NCBI GenBank assembly: GCA_944739405.2
Contig: OX123186.2
Location: forward strand, 34,829,551 to 34,893,550
Origin: Euclidia mi
Taxonomy: Eukaryota; Arthropoda; Insecta; Lepidoptera; Erebidae
DNA length: 64,000 nt
Reading direction: 5' to 3'
Each line of letters begins with the position of its first letter. Position 1 is the first letter of the stretch. The translations under genes were made by a program, and so were the position numbers. Of the stretch, positions 22,625-33,100 are shown one piece after another. The notes beneath the pieces were generated by a model. The model had not been told where the DNA came from. It did no database searches and was given only the letters and a program-made list of their open reading frames with translations.

Positions 22625-23110
22625 ACTAATTCACCAAAACATCGCCGGAATACTTAATAAACAGGAATTCATAGAGGTAGCCATAGAAAACACGCAAAGA
22701 ACAATTGGTAAAATAGATACATTTATAAAAAAGGGCGCGGAGTCAAACATTGGAATAAATAACCTACAACATAGAGAGGTCAATAATCTCAATCCACCAA
22801 TCTCTATACATTTCGAATGTTGCGCCACCGAAATAACAAACTTTAATTGAATAATTATATGTATATATAGGACACCTACATCAGATGCACAGATCTTTCT
22901 GAATAACTTAGAAATATTATGTGGTAAACTCTCTAAAAAAAGAAACAAAAATATTATTATATGCGGCGATTGGAATATAGACACCCTCAAAACTAATAAA
23001 TTTTCAAATAATTTAAAATCAATATTAAATAATAATAATTTAAAAAGCTACATAACCACACCGACCCGGAAAAACGCATGTTTAGACCAAATAGCTAGTA
23101 ATATACTAAT
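22625..23110 (+). pseudogene. APE-type endonuclease remnant of the LINE
   Basis: The N-terminal motif 'HQNIAGILNKQEF' is followed directly by a shortened middle. The later blocks 'YRTPTSDAQIFLNNLEILC', 'NIIICGDWNIDTL' and 'NACLDQIASNI' correspond to the YR/GDWN/LD motifs of apurinic-type endonucleases. The catalytic Glu block ('.E...') expected between them is missing, so an internal deletion is likely. A stop lies at about 22848. Confidence 0.6.
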
Positions 23111-23122
23111 TCCGCCCAACAT

Positions 23123-25267
23123 ATGTTAACACTTTCATATCACGAATTTATGCAATCAGTCACATGTAAGCTTAATATTAACCGGAAAATTCAGGAAAAG
23201 TCGCAATATTGGTTTACACACGTAAGAGATTACAGCACAGAAAATATTGACAAATTTAAACACTATTTAAGCTGCTTATCTTTCTCTGAAGTTCTAAACT
23301 TATTTACTACAAACGAAGCTTTCGATAGCTTTCACGAAACATTCACTCTTTTCCACAATTTATGCTTTCCTATCATCAGAATAAAACATACATGGAAGCG
23401 TGTGAAAAATAGAGGTCTAACCAAAAATATAAAACGCTGTTGTATCAAGAAACGAATATTATACCTTAGTTACCGCAAAAGTAGTCATAATAAAAAGCTC
23501 AAAAAAAAGAATATATAAAGTACAGTAAAATATTAAAAGCATGTATACACTAAGTACAACAAATAAATAACTTAAAATATATTAGTAAAGCAAAAAACAC
23601 AAGCAACGCAGCATGGCAAATAATTAATGAAAATTTGAACCATTCCACAAGTAACACTGAAATTGACACCAATAAAATTGACAATTATTCTTATAATGAC
23701 CCAAAAATATTATGTGATCTATTCAATAACTATTACATTTCTTTGACTAAAAATGATACCAAAATTACTAACATGCAAGGGACTAGAAACTTATCACAAA
23801 ACCCAAACACCATTTTCCTTACACCAATAGATAAAGCAGATGTATATAAAATAATACAAACGTTAAATAATACCAACTCAACCGGTTACGATGAAGTTAA
23901 TACGAACTTAATAAAAAAATGTGCAGTAATACTAGCTACACCATTAACACATATAATCAATTTATCCCTCTCAGAAAGTGTATTCGCGTCACGTCTTAAG
24001 ATTTCCGTAGTTAAACCTTTATATAAAAAAGGAGACAAAACAGACATGAGCAATTATCGACCAATCACCCTTATCCCAGTACTATCAAAAATCTTTGAGA
24101 CTACAAATTAGAAAACTTCCTATCTTCAAACAATATATTAAAAAACGAAAAGTTTGGATTTAGAAAAAATTGTTCAACTACCTTGGCATGCTTCTCGTTA
24201 GTGAAACTTATAACTGAAAGTCTAAATGCACGAAAAAAAATAGCCTGCATATTGGTAGACATGACGAAAGCATTCGACTTTGTATGCCATGAAACACTCT
24301 TATCTAAACTCTCTTGCTATGGTATACGGGGAAACGCCTACAATTGGCTCAGAAGCTATCTCAGTGAACGATCACAATGCGTTGAAATAATTAAAACGAA
24401 CAAATCTGAACAAAAAGTATTTAGATCGGACTATCGACTAAACAACTATGGAATTCCTCAAGGTGGCATTTTATTCCCGTTACTCTTCCTACTTTATATT
24501 AATGACCTTCCCGACTCTATAAAAATGACTGCATTTTGTTCGATGACGACACTACAATAATCATAAAAAGTGACAATGACATGAATTTAAAAGATGATAT
24601 TAACCTAGCCCTTGACCGTACCACCGGTTGGAACAGAACAATCTTAGGATAAACATGACTAAAACAAAAATTATACAATTTCAGACAATTAACCCTAATA
24701 TTCCAAAACTTGACATAGGAATGCGTATTCTTAGGTATCACTTTGGACAAATATTGTAATTGGAAAGCCCATATAGAAAATATATTGAATAAAATAGACC
24801 GTTTTGTATTTGTTTTAACTAGAATTCGACAAACTGTAAACATAGACTGCGCCAAAACTACCTATCATGCTTATATCTCTTCCGTACTCAGATATGGCTT
24901 AATAATCTGGGGCAATTCAGTAGATAGCTATAGAGTATTTTTGGTCCAAAAAAAATGTATACGAGCCATGTGTGGAGCTGATTTCTTAGATAGCTGTAGA
25001 CCAATTTTTGAAAAATATCAGATCCTTCCATTACCCTGCTTGTACATTTTAGAAATTTGTTTGTTTGTAAAGAAACACTCAGAGCTGTTCGAGAAATTCG
25101 GCGATTCAGAAACCAGCCGTACACGACACAAAGATAAATTACGATTACCAATTATAAGATTAGATATACCAAGGAGAAGCAGTTATTGTATGTCCATCCA
25201 AATATTTAATAAACTACCAAACAATATTAGCACATTGCCAAACAATAATAGTGTCAACACTATTTAA
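23123..25267 (+). pseudogene. Reverse transcriptase of the LINE, frameshifted
   Basis: The frames 23123-23518, 23635-24111, 24183-24560 and 24743-25267 read successively. They give the linker (NTNSTGYDEVNTNLIKKCA), 'VVKPLYKKGDKTDMSNYRPI', 'CILVDMTKAFDFVCH', 'YGIPQGGILFPLLFLLYIND' and the C-terminal 'YGLIIWGNSVDSYRVFLVQK'. The catalytic FADD region (about 24530-24550) is out of frame and reads like FDDDT. At least four frame breaks. Closely similar to the better-kept element at 17037-19104. Confidence 0.75.
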
Positions 25268-26310
25268 AAAATGTATGTTTAAACTATTATTAGGCAAAAA
25301 ATTTAACATTATAACAACAACCTGACCCTACTAATTAATATATTTACACGCCAGAAATGGCAGGATATGCTGGATATATTTCGTTTATAAGAACCTTGTA
25401 CCATATTCTAGTAAATAAAGTATATTTCATTTCATTTCACTACTGCGGTATCGAGTACCTAGTATAAGTTACCCTCGTGATAGCAATTACAAGTTCTGTT
25501 GGGTTGGATAGGTTGGATACGCTCGTGAACGCGTCATCGCGTATGAGCTCAGTGTTTTGTTGTAATATTTGGTAAATTGATTTTCTTCTGTTTTCAGCTT
25601 GTTGTAAATATGAATAATAAGTCGCCGATTAATAGTTCATGAATTTTAATATGAACCACTATTTCAATATGATAATAATGTACGATCAAATAATGCACAA
25701 TATTATAAAGAAATACTGCAAATTTTTCTTGCTGTTCAATTTATTTCAAAGGCAATATAACATCCCAGGAAGTAAGACTTTACAAACGCAAAATACAATT
25801 TAATCCAATTTACTTTTCGAACAACATATTTATAACTACAGCGAGAATATTCGTTTTATGTAAAGGAATAACCATGTATTTTCCTGTTAAAATAATTAAA
25901 ACATTTTTCTGATTAAACATTTTAGCTGGGCTTTACAATGATCAAACTTGAGTTCCTAATAAAATGATACCTAATGCCTGAGTAATCAAAGTTGATTTAC
26001 TGATAATATTATTATAAACAAATAAAGCAAACAATAAATTCCGTGTGCAAACTTCCTTGAAGCAATGTTTTCTCGTTGTTCAGGTAATGCAAATTGTTTA
26101 AAATACCTAGAAACGTATATGAGTAAAAAAACGGTATCACACAATGTATTTACAATTCAAGCAAAAAATAACGCACAAAGTTCAGTTCTTTAAAAACCAC
26201 AAAGCTCCTTACATTGATGTTAAATTACAATCGAACATCTAGAGAAAAAGAATTGAATTGATATAAGCACTCAAACACCCTTACAAGAAACTATAAACAT
26301 CGGGGAAACG

Positions 26311-26608
26311 GGATAAGAGGCTTTTGAGAAGAAATCCGATCGACGCTAAGAGTAGGTATAGACAAATAGAACGAATTGAGGGGAAGCTGTCTATGCCCAA
26401 AAATATTGCGTCCTCGGATACCTTTGTACAATTTCATATTTTGAATTTCGTTCGGGAACTAATGGCGTGTGGTGCGAACTTTGTTTCAAATTGTGTTGCA
26501 ATTTTAAAGGATTTGAGAAATAGAATCTGTTTTATGACGTTTGCAGATTCTTTTCTATTTTGGATGTTGAATAAAATATTCTATCATAGAACACGAAAAG
26601 TTTATTGA
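26311..26608 (+). pseudogene. Unidentified conserved reading frame, copy 3 (open)
   Basis: Here the frame is open for 94 codons: 'RRNPIDAKSRYRQIERIEGK', then 'LSMPKNIASSDTFVQFHI', then 'VRELMACGANFVSNCVAILK' and 'DLRNRICFMTFAD'. Compared with copies 1 and 2, one extra base near 26425 joins two halves that are in different frames there. Whether copy 3 keeps the ancestral frame or was fused by chance is unknown. No domain recognised; no start context or splice sites that convince me. Confidence 0.3.
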
Positions 26609-27017
26609 TTAACATACTTCTGAACAATTTGCGCGTTGATAAATTTGTTTAATACTTATTCATTGACATTTACAAAATTAAGAAGTACATCACTAATCTT
26701 CTTAAATAAGAAAAACTTCTAATCTTTTCTGTCTTGTTACGCTACGACGCTCTTAACATTTTTAGGATAAGCCGTCTTTACCTCCTTAGGTTTAAGACGA
26801 GTTCTTTGGGCTGACGACCTAGCTAACTAGAAGTGAAAATGAAAACGAAATCCTGACGGGGTTCTGAGTACATTCACAAATTAGATTTTCTTTCAGAGAA
26901 TTTTAACTGTGAAATTCGATGACCGTACACATCCTTCCAATGCAATTGGAGTTTTTGGCAAAAAGTGACGTAATAATTGCCATCATTATATTATTCGTAT
27001 ATTACTCGTGTTAAAGG

Positions 27018-27216
27018 ATCTTACTACTATGATAAATGCGAAAATATGTGAGGATTGATCGACGAATGGATGATTGTTACTCTTTCAAGCAAAAGCTACT
27101 AAGTGGATTTTGTTAAAACTTAGCTGTTATCTAGCTTATGCATCAGAATTATACATGGGCTACCTTTCATCCCAACAACCGACCTGTAATTGGGTGAAGC
27201 CGCGGACAAAAGCTAG
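27018..27216 (+). mobile_element. Non-autonomous Helitron, uninterrupted copy
   Basis: Runs from 'ctactatgataaatgcgaaa' to 'gtgaagccgcggacaaaagC' plus TAG. About 200 bp, no inverted ends, ending CTAG. It is the clean reference for the SINE-interrupted copies near 9685 and 16340. Confidence 0.7.
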
Positions 27217-27482
27217 GTTATCCATGAGGGGAAAAGGCATTTACATTCTATGCATGCTCCCGTACTGTGTGAACAACATGCATTATACTGTGGATCTGTT
27301 TGTGAATGACTCGTGTGCAATATTTCAATGTTCTGTTCACGGCGTGTACCTACCCGTTTGTGACAGTTAACATTGTACGAATAGCGATGAATGTTTAGCT
27401 AAGAGTAGGCGTGTTTGTAACGAATAGTACGTAAAATGTAACTGAGTGAGCTATTAACATAATAGAATTTTAGTAGCACTAG
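27217..27482 (+). repeat. Segmental duplication, start of copy 4
   Basis: Matches the first 260-280 bases of the other copies ('atgcattatactgtggatct', 'gtagcactagtttac'), then similarity stops. From 27483 to 27849 I see no gene or repeat. Confidence 0.8.
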
Positions 27483-27849
27483 TTTACCTACGTATAACGT
27501 CGCCGAACGCGGGTCTTCTCTTCGATAAAAGTGTAAAATTACTTCTAGACAATGACATTGAAAACGTCGAATATATTTTATAATTCACCTGCCGGATTTC
27601 CGATCCTATTCGTATTTCAAGCACTCTTTTAAATGGCTGACACATTGAACTAAATTTCTTAGAACTATAACATTACTTTAAAACACCGATCTCTATTAGC
27701 CTGCTGTACTGGCCGTTTGCACGTCGCCTTTTAAACTATAAGGTCTACCTATACTTAGGAATGATTCTAAATTATGCCATCAGCCAAATGTAAGACTGAG
27801 TTTGTTTCGGCTTTTCTTCTCAAGAGGTAATTTAGGTATTTTACGCCTG

Positions 27850-28165
27850 TTACGTAGAGCCTTGCAGATTTCAGCATGAATAGGCCGGCTCGACCGGGGA
27901 AGTACTACCCTCTCACAGAAAATCGACGTAAAGTAACAGTACCAAAACTGTTGCGTTTCGTTCGATGAGTGAGAGTGCCGGAGGCCCTATCCCCTATTCC
28001 TTCTCCCTCATCCGACTCCTCATCCTATCCCTTTACCAACCCCAAGGGGCGGTAACGCACTTGTGACTCCTGTGGTGTTGCTTGTGTCCATGGGCGGCGG
28101 TAATTGCTTATCATCAGGCGATCCGTCTGCTCGTTTGCCGCCTAATGCTATAAAAAAAAAGAAGC
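27850..28165 (+). repeat. Dispersed SINE-like repeat ('ggctcgaccgggg' family)
   Basis: Starts 'tagagccttgcagatttcag' and ends 'tgctcgtttgccgcctaat' plus an A-rich run. Copies: 47515-47825 (same strand), 29262-29440 (reverse, 5'-truncated) and a decayed one at 52410-52500. No coding potential. I place it as a SINE only by size and A-rich 3' end. Confidence 0.65.
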
Positions 28166-28204
28166 TTGGAAAAGCCAGCCTAGAATAGAGTTCTGACTTG
28201 CATA

Positions 28205-28440
28205 CGTGTTGTTATATTATACATACATACATACATACATAGACTCACGCCTGTTTCCCCGAAGGGGTAGGCAGAGGCATATTAAACGCCCACTTTTCGC
28301 CAGTGTTTTGATCCCACGTAATAGGTGGCGAGCCTATTGCCGCTTATTGGGACATTTTGTTTGCCAGAGCCTCGTCCGTTGATCGGCAGGTGCACCACTT
28401 GCAGGTGAGGTTGGCTTGGGACCCTAAGTTCTTGGTGGGA
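28205..28440 (-). repeat. RTE-tailed repeat, reverse
   Basis: (ATAC)n, then 'agactcacgcctgtttcccc', then 'cccacttttcgccagtgttt', then 'gatcggcaggtgcaccactt'. The tail is that of the RTE at 48373-51863. The head differs from the tRNA-type SINE and matches 34337-34560, so it is a second family or an RTE 3' part using the same tail. Confidence 0.65.
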
Positions 28441-28499
28441 ACCCTATGCATTATATTATATTTTTATATAATATAATAATTATAATATTTTTTATATAT

Positions 28500-28575
28500 A
28501 TTCCCCCTATTACGTGGGACTTAAAAATTCTTGGCGAAATGTGGGTGTAATGTTACACCGCTGCCTACCCCTGTA
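28500..28575 (+). repeat. SINE 3' fragment, forward
   Basis: 'cccctattacgtgggactt' through 'cgctgcctacccctg' on the plus strand, facing the reverse copy at 28205-28440 across an AT-only stretch (28445-28497). Confidence 0.6.
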
Positions 28576-28619
28576 TATTATAATGTTTGTATTTTGCTTA
28601 TGACTAACACTTGAATTAC

Positions 28620-28850
28620 AGAATCATTAAGTTAGTCTCATCAACTAAAACTTTCAAGACCGCATGGATGTCGGAGTTTCTGTGGTTGCTGAGTGTCGCT
28701 TCACGAATTTTTGTTCAGTGTGTTGGTGTTGTTAGTCTTCGTTATTTGATTACTTGTAAAGTCACCTGCAACACAGGATTTATTCTTACTGTGCCATAGT
28801 TTATAGACTTATCAGATAAAGGATTTGTTCCTATTGGTTGATGGTAGATA
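28620..28850 (+). pseudogene. Possible TIL exon relic
   Basis: After an acceptor-like 'cttgaattacag' there are Cys-rich scraps in shifting frames: 'AECRFTNFCSVCWCC' and 'ITCKVTCNTGFILT', then 'DKGFVPI'. The latter resemble the C.C..G(F/Y)...G.CVP end of a TIL domain. Position just upstream of the TIL gene fits a decayed exon, but the match is weak. Confidence 0.2.
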
Positions 28851-29261
28851 TACATAGTTAAGGTAGTCCTTTAATAAAATTACATACACCGGAATTAAAA
28901 TACCTTCTTACATTGAGATAGGCGTGTTACCTATTTATCATAATGGCTACAATTGTTGATATCTATCTGATGTGCTGCGTGCCTTTGCCCACAATAATTA
29001 ATAAGAACGAAATAATGTACAATGTAACGCTTTTTAAGTAGCACCAAAGGTAACCAAGAGCGTAAGTACTATGAACTAAGAAGCTATGACCTTTGTTATT
29101 TTTGGCGAACGAATTCTCACCATTACTAAGTCTCGCATTTAGCAAATAAGTGCACAAGTAGCAGTTGCTGTGTGTAAAAGCTAATAATCAGTCCTGGCTA
29201 CACCTGTTCATCGCCAGCAAGATGATGACTGCGCTATTTTGCCCAAGTAGAACACTTTGTT

Positions 29262-29440
29262 TTTTTTATAGTATTAGGCGGCAAACGACCAGACGGATTG
29301 CCTGATGGTAAGCAATTACCACCGCCCATGGACGCAAGCAACACCACAGGAGTCACAAGTGCATTGCCGCCCCTTGGGGTTGGGCAAAGGGATAGGTTGA
29401 GGAGTGGGATGAGGGAGAAGGAATAGGGGATAGGCTTATA
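29262..29440 (-). repeat. Dispersed SINE-like repeat, reverse
   Basis: Reverse copy of the 27850 family ('attaggcggcaaacgacc', 'gtaagcaattaccaccgccc', 'gatgagggagaaggaatag'), ending at the T-rich run that corresponds to its A-rich 3' end. From 29441 to 30135 I recognise nothing; a 92-codon frame at 29553-29831 has no known motif. Confidence 0.7.
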
Positions 29441-30135
29441 GGTGATAGCTTGGGTAGAACCGACGTCATGACAGTTATTCAGCAGTGCGGCTGCTGTCTT
29501 TCTCAAACAAAATCATAGATCATTTACGTCATATTTTTGTGACGACGATTTTATGGTAACCAGAACGAGGCAAAGAAGAATCCTTTTGGATTACCGAGCA
29601 CAAACCGGTGTCGACTACACTTCGCGATTTAATAAATTTATGCAGTCAAAAGTTATCGACGGGCCCTTTATTCCAGTGTATAGTCAACTATTATTATCGG
29701 AAGTAGATATGATTAACTTTTATAGAATCATAATAGACCTTCAAGCTATAACGAACCTAATAGCCTTCATAATAAAAATCAATATTCCTATAGAAGTCAA
29801 ATTGACCGTACATATCAAAACAACAATATAGTACCTACAGAGAACTATCACGTGCTTTCCAAGGTTTTTCCGTAATCGAATAATAATAAAGACAAGTTGG
29901 ACTTTATTTTAATCAAAATAATAATTAAATGGCGAATGAGTAAATAAATAGCGTCATATTACCTCCGGCTATCAGGAGGAAAACACTTAAGGAATTGTGT
30001 AGTATTGAGTAATCTGGTGAATTCATTCATGGAAAAGGAAAAAATTGAATGTCACATAGTGCCTGGAGAGAATTTCTAATTAAGAACTGTCATTTGTGTT
30101 GTGACTGAGACCAGTGGTGGACGTTTGTGGTCAAA

Positions 30136-30199
30136 ATGTCCAAGTGCTTGGTGATTGCTCTTTTGTGCACCAGTGGGCTATATTTTATTCATAGTGAAT
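30136..30199 (+). other. TIL gene exon 1 (signal peptide)
   Basis: Codes 21 residues with a hydrophobic core (LVIALLCTSGLYFI) and ends one base into codon 22. The donor gtaagt follows at 30200. The ATG context is 'tcaaaATG'. Cleavage probably falls near Ser20 to Ala23, just before the first TIL Cys. Confidence 0.85.
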
Positions 30200-33100
30200 G
30201 TAAGTTTATGATTTTGTTTTGCGTATGCTTTTACGATCGCGTAACCTTGAGATTGATCTTTGTTTAAAGAATAAGTTGCAGTAATGATATAACATACATT
30301 CCAGAATTTTTGTTTGTGATGTTAGAGAAAACATGTCCATATACTGTACCTAATGGGATACTCATCATCATCTTTGGAAAGTAGCGTTGGGCTACTTGCG
30401 TTAGAAGCGTTCGACGCGACGTTATGGAGCTCCCGGCCCGCGTTGTAATCTATCCACAGATAAGACAGAATACTCGATTTATACAGACTCACTACCGTCT
30501 GACCTACGGGATCTCTCGGGTCCAAAGAAAGGCTTAAATTTGCTATCATTCTATTCAGTATACATATAATTATGATAGTTCTGAAATATTGACAACAAAA
30601 TAAAATCAAACTTATAATTTCTAGATAGACAAAAGATAAAAAATCCTATTGAACAACAGCATTACACAAAAAGTATTTTGCAAGTTAGTAGTAATAAGGG
30701 AACAACCGTTATATTCTTATGTCAGCCCAAAATAAAAACCGGACTCCGTCCCGAAGATATAAATATGTAAAAATACCTATATTATGAGAATTTAAGGAAA
30801 CACCAATGGTCGAATCTTATAACAAGTCTAACCAGATATTACTTTTCCACTGAGCGACTGCCGTTTGACCTCCGCAATACGAGAGACTAGCGATATTCCA
30901 TTGCTTAAACCAGTGATTCCTTAAAGGTAATGATTCCTCATAACAACCTTCCTCGTGACCAATTTACTTCGATAATTATCACTTGCCCCGCGCCTCGGAG
31001 TAAAAATACGCACATAGCTTCGAAAAGTCCGTGCTCCTTGGGTTTGAACCCGAAACCATTGCACGGCAATCTGTTGCTACTGTGCCAATACAATAACAAC
31101 CTCAGTATCTCTACTAGGCTATCGTTACCTCTAAGATTAAACATCGCTATAACTATATAATTATAATTACAATCAGCAACACCTTAAACAAAAATAGATA
31201 TTCCTCGCCTCACACCTTTCATAAAAAATTGCTATAACTGTATTCCACACAAACACCTGTACCGAAACAAAATTACAAATTGTATCTAAATACAGTTTTC
31301 AGTTGCACCCACCCGGTCCGCTACTTGAATTATGAATACTATTTGTGAGCAACGCACGTATCAAAACATACAGCAGGTACAAAATTTTAGTTGCAATATC
31401 GCGTTGAATGTATTTCCTGATGCATTTTTATGAGGAAAAACACGGAGTCCGTATGTGATGCATACTGATGGAATGTTCAAGATACTTCTATATTACTGTG
31501 ATAGTTTCTTTGGTTTATATTAGAAATAAAGCACGTTGTCTGCAGATTATTGAGGAATATGCTTGGCGGGAATTTGTTTCATTAGTATTTAGTTATCCAT
31601 GGCATAATCTATTCTCTACCTTATCATATTGTGGGATCGCCGATTGGTGAAAGTGTGATATATTATAAATTATAATATACGGTAATAAGCATGGCAGCTA
31701 GTAAAAGCCTTTATAGCACGGTATTGCAAAATTTCGTACATATTTTACTGAACCTGGATAAAATTCAATTATAGTTTTCCCTTTAAAAAGAAGTGAAGCT
31801 TTGAAAATTAAAATCAGTTCTGGTCAAATGCTCATACCGTTTAGCCATTAGCAGCTTTAGTCACATGATTTTGATCTTAGGTTTGTCGAAAGCAACTCTT
31901 TTTTTTTAAAAGCCAACTTATAAGGCAGAAGTTGTGCTATAATTCTTCACATTACTAAAATCATGACATGTATGATAGGCGAATTTTGTGCCACGGCTTT
32001 TGGGTCGGTGCCGTTGGAAAAGTATTGATTGCTGATAATTTTGATAAAAATGCGACAGTGATCCTCTGAGTTTACGATTTAACGACATTGCATTTCTTTT
32101 AATCTTCCAGTAGCGTGCAAAGAAAATGAAATCGCAGTGGAGTGCTCGTACTGTGGACCGAAGAAATGTGAAGACCTAGGTCATCCGATACGCTGCGGGG
32201 GCGCTACGTCTCTTTGCAGACCGGAGTGCGTTTGCATAGACGGCCATGTTAGAAACGCAAATGGGACGTGTATACCGAAGACTGATTGCTGTGAGTGTTT
32301 CTTTTCATTGTATTTGGTGACGTATAAGCTAGAAGTTCGTGTTATACTTCGGGTTGAGTTAGCTGATGGCTAATCCGTTAATTAACGTATCTGGCCGTCA
32401 ATAATGCAAAATTAAACTCATAACAAGCTTTACACGTCACTATAGGATTATTTAGCAACAACAAAGCAATATTTCGCACTCAGAGCTTAGAGGGTTTAGT
32501 TGATAGGTATAGTGGCAAGGAACAAACTTTGTTTTCAAGTCGTCTGCAAAATTCAGACTGATGAGCGGTCTTCTTGCATCAGACGTACTTCCCGCGCGTA
32601 ATATCATAGATATCTCCTCATTGTTTTTTTTTTTAGAAATGTGTATTAGAAACATTTTTTATTGTTAGAATAGATCAATTTGTTCTTTGAAATAGATCAT
32701 ACACAAAGGTGTCTCAAGAGCCTATTCACTATCTACTGATAAACTAAGGTGTACCGGAAAAGTAATGATTGACTTCTATATAATTCTATTGAAATAATGT
32801 ATCATATATTTTATGTCTGCCACAACACACCTACCGAAAGCTTACAAAATATTCCATATCATGATAATTTAAAACATTCATAATTCACACATTCATTGAC
32901 CCTATAAAACATCCTAACTCTATTAAACTTATTTCGAGAATCTCCTTTATCAGTTCAGAAGAACTCGAAACGACAATACTCAATAGGAATCGAAATGTAG
33001 AATACAAATGGAACAGTGCTAGGTAGGATAAGTTTGTTATTTGAAGTCTCACAAAGTCGTTAAGAAGTAAGAAACGAGTCAAGTTTGCGGTCTGCGGTGC

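Larger units (their letters stand above)
20965..25438 (+). mobile_element. Near full-length non-LTR retrotransposon with esterase-type ORF1
   Basis: About 4.5 kb inserted in segment copy 3 between 'gtgaaacagttaactactac' and 'tactgcggtatcgag'; copy 2 (12590-12630) shows the empty site. Order: 5' leader of about 430 bp, ORF1 (21400-22416), endonuclease (22625-23110), RT and C-terminal region (23123-25267), and a 3' tail of ATTTC repeats. A short 'actact' at both borders may be the target duplication. Several frameshifts and an internal endonuclease deletion make it inactive. Confidence 0.8.
16714..27216 (+). repeat. Segmental duplication, copy 3
   Basis: Shared landmarks in the same order as copies 1 and 2, interrupted by two non-LTR retrotransposons (17037-19104 and about 20965-25438). 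A further local duplication is present: the 'catacacaaaacaggatcgg' block at about 19340-19580 recurs at about 19890-20098. The region equivalent to 12640-13450 of copy 2, with the TIL exon, is missing next to the second retrotransposon. Confidence 0.85.

Noticed and set aside
29553..29831. A 92-codon gene upstream of the TIL gene
   Set aside because: No motif, no homologue in the window, biased but uninformative composition; chance frame in AT-rich DNA is likely.
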